This document shows, one piece after another, positions 56,736 through 64,000 of a stretch of DNA of 64,000 nucleotides (the stretch's first letter is position 1; each line of letters starts with the position of its first letter). The translations under genes and the position numbers were made by a program. The notes below the pieces were generated by a model. It made no database searches. It worked only from the letters and a program-made list of their open reading frames with translations, and had not been told where the DNA came from. Where the stretch lies: assembly GCF_947507565.1 (NCBI RefSeq), contig NC_089176.1:2976001-3040000 (forward strand), in the 5' to 3' direction. The stretch comes from Oscarella lobularis (lineage: Eukaryota > Porifera > Homoscleromorpha > Homosclerophorida > Oscarellidae).

Positions 56736-58319
56736 ATGGCAGGTAAAGCAACGCGATCGCGTGCAAGAACGACAAGAACTCCTCTCTCTCCCTCTCTCCC
56801 AGGTTTCAACGAAACGCTCCAGTGGAAATTCGGCCTGATCGCCGCCGACAACAAATACCTCACCGTCGAAAAATTCGGCTTCAAAGTCAACGCGAGCGCA
56901 ACGACAATGAAATCGAACCAAATCTGGACGATGGAAGGCCCCGTGTCGGGCCCGAGCGGTCACGAGAGCGAAGAAGACTGGATCTATCTTCGCAGCGCCT
57001 TCGATCGCTATCTGGGCGTCGACAAGGACGGCAACGTGACCGGCGACTCGGAGGAGAAATCGAACACGACGAAATTTCGTTTCATGCCGCAGGGCGACGG
57101 CCAGCTCGCTCTGATGGCTCACAACGGTTTCTTTTTCGGCGGCACCGGCGATCATCTCAGCGCGAAATCGCACGGACCGGGCGCGTCGGCGCTCGCGCCC
57201 ACCGACAAGTGGACCGTTCATCTGGCCATGCATCCGCAAATCAATCTGCGCAACGTTCGTCGCAATACGTACCTGCACTTGACGAAAGACGGCGCCGGCG
57301 CGAACGTGAACGAGGAAATACCGTGGGGTCAAGATTCGATGATTACGTTCGAATTCGATTCGGCGACGGGAAAATACGCGCTGCGTATGTGCAATAACAA
57401 ATACCTATGCGAAGACGGATCGTTGTCTGGCGAGCGCGTCGCCAAGGCGCTCTACACGCTCGTTTTCTCCGGCACGGCGCTCTCGTTTCGCGGTGAAGGC
57501 GGAAAATATCTCGCCGGCGTCGCCGCCGGTCGGGCCGAGTGTCGGCAGCCGAAGATCACGAAAGACGAGCTCTGGTTGCTCGAGGACAGTCATCCGCAGG
57601 TGAATCTTTTCAACGTGGCGCGCGAGGAATCGGGCCGATCCGCCGTCTCGATTCGCGCGTCGACCGAGGTGAAGGCCAATCAGGAGGACGTCACCGATCA
57701 CGAGATATTTCAAATGGAAATCAATCGCGAGACGAACAAGTGGTCGTTTCGCGGCAACAACAAGAAATACTTCAGCGTTTCCGGCACGGCGGTTTCGTGC
57801 ACGGCGACGTCGAAAGGCGATTCCGAGTACTTCGACGTCGAGTGGTACGGTCCGCAGATCGCTTTGAAAGCGTGCAACGACAAGTACGTCATGGCCAAGC
57901 CGAACGGGCAGCTGGTTGCAAACGGCAGCGACGGCAGTGCGCCCGAAGCGCGTTTCATCTTCGATCTCATCAATCGTCCGATTCTCGTGCTGCGATTTCC
58001 CTTCGGATTCGTTGGCATCAAAGGCGAGTCGAAAAGACTCGAGTGTAATCGTTCGTCGTACGAGGTGTTCGTCATGACTCATGAGAAGGGCACCTATCAT
58101 CTCAAGTCGGCCGCCGGCCAGTGGTGGAAGCAGGATTCCGACGGCTATTTCACCGTCAACGGCGACTCACCAATGGATTTCCACTTGGAGCTCCTTAGGC
58201 ATACCCACTTTGCTGTCAGGGTCCCCGCTGCTGGGAATAACTATCTGAAGGGGGAGAAGAACGGCACGTTCAAGGCCACTGGAACGGCAGTGGATAGCAG
58301 CACTCTATGGGAATATTAA
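56736..58319 (+). CDS. FSCN1: Fascin, actin-bundling protein
   Basis: Fascin crosslinks actin filaments into the tight parallel bundles of filopodia. ATG at 56736 encodes MAG, split by a 60-bp intron and joined to FNETLQWKFGLIAADNKYL (56803). The remainder is one large exon of four beta-trefoil domains: FGFKVNASATTMKSNQIWTM (domain 1, with Thr-Thr where vertebrate fascin has the PKC-regulated Ser pair), HLAMHPQINLRNVRR and PWGQDSMITF (domain 2), KDELWLLEDSHPQVNL and DHEIFQMEINRETNKWSF (domain 3), NRPILVLRFPFGFVGIKGES and YEVFVMTHEKGTYHLKSAAG (domain 4). It ends SSTLWEY-stop, as in all fascins. About 510 residues. Codon use is strongly GC-ending compared with neighbours, suggesting high expression. 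Confidence 0.96.
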   Translation: MAGKATRSRARTTRTPLSPSLPGFNETLQWKFGLIAADNKYLTVEKFGFKVNASATTMKSNQIWTMEGPVSGPSGHESEEDWIYLRSAFDRYLGVDKDGNVTGDSEEKSNTTKFRFMPQGDGQLALMAHNGFFFGGTGDHLSAKSHGPGASALAPTDKWTVHLAMHPQINLRNVRRNTYLHLTKDGAGANVNEEIPWGQDSMITFEFDSATGKYALRMCNNKYLCEDGSLSGERVAKALYTLVFSGTALSFRGEGGKYLAGVAAGRAECRQPKITKDELWLLEDSHPQVNLFNVAREESGRSAVSIRASTEVKANQEDVTDHEIFQMEINRETNKWSFRGNNKKYFSVSGTAVSCTATSKGDSEYFDVEWYGPQIALKACNDKYVMAKPNGQLVANGSDGSAPEARFIFDLINRPILVLRFPFGFVGIKGESKRLECNRSSYEVFVMTHEKGTYHLKSAAGQWWKQDSDGYFTVNGDSPMDFHLELLRHTHFAVRVPAAGNNYLKGEKNGTFKATGTAVDSSTLWEY

Positions 58320-58422
58320 CTTTTAATATTGCAGATGACGTTTTCGTGGACTTTTTTTTGTAGTTTTTTCCGTGCTGCCTCTGGTCTGTCAGTGGTGTCT
58401 TTGTACCTTTGAGTGGTCCCTT

Positions 58423-58454
<32 letters not shown>

Positions 58455-58598
58455 CTCTCTGTCCTGGGTGTGAGGCTGTGTTGTAGTGGTCTGTGGTCTC
58501 TTCCGTCCCAACGCAAAGAAGCTGGACTTGGACTTTAGATTGATTGATTGATTAAATCTATTGCTTTTAAAGTCTTTGTTACGTCTGCATTTAAATCG

Positions 58599-59733
58599 TT
58601 AGTGTCGCCAGTTAACTGAATGTCCATCTTTCATTTGGGGTTCAAGAAATCCGCGAAAAACGCCACCGTCAGCCGTCCAGCGAGCTCCGTAACCTATCAC
58701 ATAACGCTGATTCAAATTATATGAACTCTCTTTGGAGCTGTACCTTCTTTCACTCGTATTTCTAGCACCGCAGTATCGTGCTACACACACCTGTGTCAGA
58801 GCTTAGTTTACTGAAGACTTACTTCATTTTACCGCTGGTACAACGTGCATGTTCATCCACGCAGCATTGTCTAGTATTTTACTGACAACTCGTAGAGCGT
58901 GTTCATTCTTGGCAGCCTCCTCTGAGAAAGCAACGTGTGCTCAAATAAGAACTTTTCCCAATGTACTCACTTCCTTTGGAAACTCCCCACCACGCTGACG
59001 TTTGGTCTCTGTGACAGTGCTTTGCCAAAGCTCTAGCTCCAACAGACAAGGTCGCTTTCTCACTGAAAGTCATTCACGTTTAATTAATTAATTAATTAAA
59101 AAGAACTAACAGGCTTTCTTACTCACCTGTGCATGTTTTGAAAAGCTGAAAGCAGTTTTTCCCGCGATGGTAGCATCGTGCTTACACTACCTAGCGTCTG
59201 ACGAAATCCCAGTATATCCAATATTCCTCGGATGTCAAGATCCTGTCAAACGTTACAATACAAGGCCGATCTGCGAAACGATGTATTTACTTTAATAAGT
59301 TTTATTAGTTTTTCGACGACTGACTGCGAGAAGAAAATTTTATTCATTGCTCCAATCCTGGGAAAGAGCAATGAAACATCTCGCGTCATAACACACTGAT
59401 ACCTGGTATTTACCGTGCACTCTTTTCTGGAACTTCATCTAGCAAAGGAAATTCGTCCTGCTTCAAAAATTCACATTCTCTAACACAATTCACGTTAATT
59501 AAAAGCACCTTTTTAACAAGAGATGTACCCTGTTCGTATCCAGGAAATCACGTTCGTTGCGAATCTTCGAAACCGCTGCCAAGGATAGCCCAGCAAATCA
59601 GGCACGTCGTCCGGCAGCCACTCTGCCTCGTTCTACACAAGTAGCAAAGATGAGACACATAGAAGGCGGTGAATAAAGCAACGAACGTCTTCGCAGAGCA
59701 GAGTCCGACATGCATTGCCAAGAGAGCTCCCAT
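58599..59733 (-). CDS. Conserved eukaryotic protein of unknown function
   Basis: The start at 59733 gives MGALLAMHVGLCSAKTFVAL, then FTAFY joined to NEAEWLPDDVPDLLGYPWQR. Further exons are FPLLDEVPEKSAR, IGAMNKIFFSQSVVEKLIKL, DLDIRGILDILGFRQTLGSV, EKATLSVGARALAKHCHRDQ, TSAWWGVSKGK, NEHALRVVSKILDNAAWMNM and the C-terminus YVIGYGARWTADGGVFRGFL followed by EPQMKDGHSVNWRH-stop. The SVGARA...H, KNxxAL...ILDxAxWxN and GYGARW...GFLEP blocks look like a widely conserved eukaryotic family that I recall only without a name. No catalytic motif can be assigned. About 270 residues over seven or more exons. One apparent intron (59641-59666 region) is only 26 nt. Confidence 0.75.
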
Positions 59734-59997
59734 CGTCGTCTCCGATCCGCTTTAGCGCCTGCGCGACCCAATGTGATTACGAAGTAGCGTTCGGAGATGC
59801 CTACCGTCTCGACGCAGGACTTCAATTCGGCCCGATCAAGACATTTCATGACACCACGACTCCCGGATACCCTACGATTCCAACTCGAGGCGATGTCATC
59901 ACACATAAACGTTTATTATTCCAGAAGAAAAACCGAACTAAACGCACAACACTACACTTTACAGTAGTACGCGAAGCTCAAAAGTTCGTCCACTTTC

Positions 59998-60300
59998 TCA
60001 ATGGTACTCTCGACGTCTCTCGTGAGCTGAAGGGAAAAAAAGGGTTGGTTTGGAGTCACGAAATCTCTCCCACAGATACCAACCTTTAAGGTGAGGATAA
60101 TCTATGGTGTAGTTGATGATCATGAGAGCGAAAGCGCAGTGAATAAAGGGCGTCATCCTCGCGTTCTTGCATGTAACGAATTTCGCGCGATACGCTTCGA
60201 CCGATCGCGAGAAAGCGCCAAATATTCCTCTTCTATTGTTCTGAAACCACACTCCGACGTCGCGCAGCCGAGTTTGACCGAACGATTGTGAGTCAGCCAT
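59998..60300 (-). CDS. ATP5MF: Mitochondrial ATP synthase membrane subunit f
   Basis: Subunit f is a small Fo component of the peripheral-stalk/membrane region of mitochondrial ATP synthase. The start at 60300 gives MADSQSFGQTRLRDVGVW, then NRRGIFGAFSRSVEAYRAKF with the conserved GIFGAF motif. The single membrane helix (PFIHCAFALMIINYTI) leads to YPHLK. A 57-nt intron (60027-60083) joins it to AHERRREYH-stop, matching the HLKHERxRKYH end of animal subunit f. About 80 residues, which is the usual size. It is head-to-head with tepsin, with starts 46 bp apart. Confidence 0.92.
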   Translation of the reverse strand: MADSQSFGQTRLRDVGVWFQNNRRGIFGAFSRSVEAYRAKFVTCKNARMTPFIHCAFALMIINYTIDYPHLKGWYLWERFRDSKPTLFFPSAHERRREYH

Positions 60301-60346
60301 TTTGGTTAGAACACCCCGGATAGATAGAGTAAACCCGGACTGAGGA
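60301..60346. promoter_or_regulatory. 46-bp head-to-head spacer, ATP5MF / tepsin
   Basis: Opposite start codons lie 46 bp apart, so the two genes share a compact bidirectional promoter. No TATA box is seen. Confidence 0.5.
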
Positions 60347-63222
60347 ATGACAGATTGGCTGGGAAAAGTCGCTAGAGTCAAATACGTAGGCATTTCGAGG
60401 CAATGGATTGAATTTTCTTGCATAGCCTATTCTATCCAGCTGCCGACGCTTCTGAAAGGAACGTCGAACGACGCAAATCCGACACCGGGCTACGTTCTTC
60501 GCGACATAGCAAGTAGAGCGATTGTGCGCCCAGCTCCGTTAGACCGAGACTGACATTTTCACGCACATCCAGAACTATCGAACGAGTCGCCGCAGACGTG
60601 CGCCTACATCGAGGACTATTTGCTCGACAAACTCAAATCGTCGTCTTCGCCGCACGTCAAGCTAAAAGTCGACGACGAGAGAGGCGATATATACATGTAT
60701 ATATATTTTACACTTTCTTTCGAAGGTGCTCAAAATCATGAAGTACGTGAGCGAAAACGGAAATCCCAATTTCAAGTACGACCTGAGACGTCAGACGCAG
60801 CCAATCAGGGATTGCACCAGTGAGTGAATTCGAAGTCTCTAATCCGTTTCTCTAGCATTTCTGTCTTTGTTGCAGGCTTTAGTGGGCCTCCTGATGCCTT
60901 GCTTGGAAGTTCTCCCTATGTTTCAGTACGAGATGCTGCAAAGGTGAGGGTTTTTTTTAAAAAAAAGATTATTGTGTTACGTTTCAATGTTTTGTTTTAT
61001 TAGTCGCTACTAGATGCGTTGTTTTCCGAAGAGGAAGTAGTTCGATCAAGAATTGCTGTTGATCATCAGTCATCAAATGCTTTAGCTTCTACGTCAGGTC
61101 GTTGTAAAGCTAAAATTAAATGATAATTTTCGTATATTATCGCTTTGACAACAGAGACGTCGTATTCTAGCGATTCAGCGCAGGGTTCGGGCAGTAAAAT
61201 GTGGGGATACGGAAATCCACATGCTAGGCAGCGTAAGCATTGGCCAAACAGATTTTTCTTGCAATATTTTCTTCGTGAATAGCGCCCAAGGAGAAGACAT
61301 TTGTTGATCGTTTCAATGACAAAATGAATGACATTGCCCAAGGCGTTCAGTCTCTTGCAAAGAGCACTAGTAGGAGCGGTGGAAGAGACACGTCGTATGT
61401 AACAGGCAAATCAACGTCATTTATCTCACCAGGTACAAAAAAACAATTATTATATGTATTACTACATTGTACGACTTGTTATACAGAAAGGGAATCAACG
61501 TACCTTTCAAAGCCTGCTGGTACGTAAATGAACTCTTTAGAGAGATTAGGTAGCGAAGTTGTCATTTGCAGTATACACTCCAACAACAATGGGAGCCGGA
61601 AGTTGGGGAATAAAGTCTTCACAGTCAGTTGCACGAGACGGTAACAATGATGACGACGACGTCCAATTGCCAAGTAGCAGTGGCAGGGACGAATGGCTTC
61701 AGGAAAAGAATCTGGTGGACGAGCTGACTGCCCCTGGAGGGATACGAGCCGCTCCACCCAAAGACAAACTGGCTCATTTTCTAGATAGGTGAGCAGCTTT
61801 GAACCTCTATTGGCGAAGGAAGTACTCGTCTCTATTAGGTGTAAATCATTGAATATCGATAAAATTTTTGAATCGCTGCAAGAGAAACTTCAGATGGACG
61901 GCGTGCCTCAAGTTCAATTAGTAGGCAATCTAGCTGTCACATGTCAAAAGGATCTATTGCAGTTTAACAGTAATTCTTCATTCTTTTAGAAGGCCCTGTT
62001 TGTCGTCGAAGCGTTATTGAACTACTCCAATGTGGCCGACGTTGAGGAGTACGTCATGGGACTAGAGTCGGACTTGGTGGTGCTGAGAGAATCGGGTCAA
62101 CCCAGCGCGAAGGCCAAAGCAAACAAAGTAGATCGTCTTATGAATCTGTTTACTTGCGCTCAGTTTTACTTTCTTTAGATTTTATGTCAGCTGAATCCTT
62201 CTGAAGAAACAGCAGAGCCGTCCCAGCGAAAAACCTCGTTTGAATCAAAGCAAGGTATTCGCAGACTTGCCGCATTGGGAGTTGTTATGTTATGTTATTT
62301 CGACCAGCTTCTTCTTCTCTACCAGCGGTAGACGTCGAGACGTTGATTACGCCAGAAGAGACGACGGTTAATGTTTGCTCTCAAAATAGGGAAAAACATT
62401 CAAATATTATTATTATTATAGAAAAACGCTTCCACGTCGTCGGCTCTCTTCCAAGGGATGACCGTCGAGCCGGTGACGACGGAATCTGAACCGGAATCAC
62501 AGGCGGTCTCAGAGGGAGCAGCAACCCTTTTCGGTGGAATGAGTCTAAAGGTAAGAAGGCATTTGCATCGCATTCAATGAACCGCGGGGGACCCCCTTTC
62601 TTTCTAGTCATCATCTAATCCCGCTCCTGGTGCAGATCCGACGTCAGAGTCTGACGACGCACTCGGTTTTGACTTTTTACGCCATCAGACCGCAGCAGCG
62701 GATCCGGCACCGCAACAGGAAGTTTCTCTTATGTCCGATCTCGACGCCGATCAGTTCGATCCTTTAAAAGGCGGGAGTGTGTCTCGTCAGCCAGAGCCAG
62801 CAACACAGCAACGTCTTCCAGATCCACTAGTTGCCCTTACCACCCAGCCAGCTCAGTTTGGTCAACCAGGAGGAATGCAACCGCGCGTAATGGTGACGCC
62901 AGAAATGTACGCGGCCCAGCTGCCGCGCAGAACGTGGGCGGTAACGTGAATGAAGACACTCGGTTATATTTATGCGACGTTTCTCTTGCAGGCTAGTCCA
63001 GGAAGTGGGCTGGCAGCTAGCCACGTGGCTGTGACTCAATCTACGAGTATGGGTTCGTTGAACGCTTCGATGAGTGGGCGCGCCACTGGTACTAGTATGG
63101 TGCGACGGACGTCGGCTGATTCTGCGTCTTCTGATGGCTTTGGATTCGTGTCTAAGTCAAGTCGAGCAGGAGCGTTTGATTTTGTTCAGGACGCGATGAA
63201 AGAGTCGTTGAAAAAGAATTAG
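60347..63222 (+). CDS. TEPSIN: Tepsin, ENTH/VHS adaptor of AP-4 vesicles
   Basis: Tepsin is an accessory protein of AP-4 coats at the trans-Golgi. The start at 60347 gives MTDWLGKVARVKY, joined to LPTLLKGTSNDANPTPGYVL, RDIA joined to KLSNESPQTCAYIEDYLLDK, LKIMKYVSENGNPNFKYDL, and FSGPPDALLGSSPYVSVRDA (ENTH-like domain). A Ser-rich linker leads to EWLQEKNLVDELTAPGGIRA and LFVVEALLNYSNVADVEEYV, the VHS-like second domain. The tail contains TLFGGMSL (about 62.53 kb), fitting the [GS]LFxG[ML]x[LV] motif that binds the AP-4 beta ear. LGFDFLRH (about 62.67 kb) may be the counterpart of the epsilon-ear motif. The stop is at 63222. Exon joints are by eye. Confidence 0.88.
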
Positions 63223-63743
63223 GGAACTCGTTTTTTGAACGTGCGCTTTTTTCCTTTTGCTATGATCTTTGGAAATGATTGATTAATTAACTATTTTCTA
63301 GTCATACTTTGGTGGGAGAATTAGCGCAGCCCGCTCAGCCCGCGTGGGATATTTGGAGGATGAGTTGACTTGAAGTCCCGTATTGAAACAAAACAGGACT
63401 TTTCTCGGAAGCACTAGGAGATTTTCGCCGTCACTGTCATTGAAGATTCTTTTATTGCAAAGGCAATTAGCTGTCGTGTTGTGATATCCTTAGATAATGC
63501 GGCGATAGGCCTTGTTGCTAGGGATCGAGGCGTCAGGCCAGGCGACGCGACGAGTCGATGCCAAATCGCGAGCAAACGAAGCACTAAGAGCGGGTATCAT
63601 TGTCCAAACATTGAAAGTAGACCCTCCCGCCCTAATCTTCGATCAAAGGACTTAGGCGGGCACGGTAGCCTAGGAACCAGCGGCGGACTTCGGATCCGCA
63701 GGATTTTGGCGGATCCGCAAGGTATTGTCGGAATTCCAATAAT
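63223..63743. other. Intergenic; no gene seen
   Basis: This is the tepsin 3' flank and the promoter of the next gene. GCGGATCCGC (63708-63717) is a perfect 10-bp palindrome, repeated imperfectly as TCGGATCCGC 21 bp upstream. No coding segment recognised. Confidence 0.5.
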
Positions 63744-64000
63744 ATGGACGCGTTCCACAAACTAAAGGGAACTTACGCCGCCGCTTGTTCACTGCTGGCT
63801 GCGTAGACGGGACGCGACGTAAGTACCTTTTATAGTGCACAGCCCAAGCTCTAGGAGGAGGGATTGTTTTTAAATAACAAGCAGCGCAATCTAATTAATA
63901 ATAGCCCATTCAACGGAATACCTTGCCAGTGAGCTTTTGTCTGTGGAGCCCTCAAGTAGTTCTCTTCGGCGTCTCGATGACACGATTGACGGTGCTTCTC
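63744..64000 (+). CDS. 5' end of an unidentified gene (partial at window edge)
   Basis: ATG at 63744 encodes MDAFHKLKGTYAAACSLLAA. A GTAGAC donor and an AATAATAG acceptor near 63903 join in phase to HSTEYLASELLSVEPSSSS and LRRLDDTIDGAS, which runs off the window. The helical, Ala-rich start and Ser-rich continuation give no family assignment. A stronger donor (GTAAGT at 63820) exists but would require a different upstream frame, so the model is tentative. Confidence 0.45.

Noticed and set aside
56706-57397. Long open frames antisense and out of frame within fascin
   Set aside because: The fascin frame is conserved end to end; the others arise from strong GC3 codon bias.
58420-58470. (TCTCTG)n tract after fascin
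   Set aside because: Low-complexity 3' UTR sequence without further structure.

Overview
This is nuclear DNA from a eukaryote, most likely an early-branching animal with a very compact genome. The genes are intron-rich, but most introns are only about 45-70 bp with GT...AG ends. Intergenic gaps are often under 200 bp and many genes sit head-to-head. The gene set (SMG1, iRhom, fascin, NXPE proteins, LMF1, SPRTN, tepsin, a short collagen-like fibrinogen-domain protein) points to a metazoan. A homoscleromorph sponge such as Oscarella would fit, but that is inference from gene content and compactness, not a database match. All gene models below were joined by eye from conserved protein segments, so the span of each gene is firmer than each splice site.

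Layout. 1-623: 3' end of a multi-pass membrane protein (+). 1077-15788: SMG1, the nonsense-mediated-decay PIKK (-). 15953-17041: CHMP6 of ESCRT-III (-). 17042-18830: non-coding, possibly holding an RNA gene. 18831-21733: an iRhom-type rhomboid (-), divergent from galactokinase GALK1 (21967-23450, +). 23618-25186: GET4 (-). 25246-27191: adenylosuccinate lyase (-), divergent from a type I PKA regulatory subunit (27291-28961, +). 29365-31614: eEF2 kinase (-).

30799-37256 is a tandem segmental duplication. Each 3.2-kb unit carries the 5' part of eEF2K, an NXPE-family gene and an older decayed eEF2K exon. The second unit also gained a 116-bp palindromic MITE-like insert. Next come a mitochondrial release factor (37297-39057, -), WDR45B (39257-40899, -) divergent from the zinc transporter SLC39A11 (41046-42597, +), and LMF1 (42674-45079, -) head-to-head with SPRTN (45119-46395, +).

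46624-51032 is the least ordinary stretch. Four small cysteine-rich, single-pass membrane proteins lie in tandem on the + strand, with a 600-residue-scale unknown membrane-anchored protein on the opposite strand between the first and second. An array of at least 13 copies of an 11-bp motif in both orientations precedes the last family member. 51415-52713: collagen/fibrinogen-like secreted protein (-). 53158-56398: cholesterol-oxidase-like GMC oxidoreductase that appears to carry an N-terminal PB1 domain (-). 56736-58319: fascin (+). 58599-59733: conserved protein of unknown function (-). 59998-60300: ATP synthase subunit f (-), head-to-head with tepsin (60347-63222, +). The window closes with the first exons of an unidentified gene (63744 onwards, +).

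Most genes are unrelated housekeeping functions with no operon logic. Shared function is plausible only for members of the tandem families. The recurring regulatory theme is divergent pairs sharing 40-235 bp promoters.
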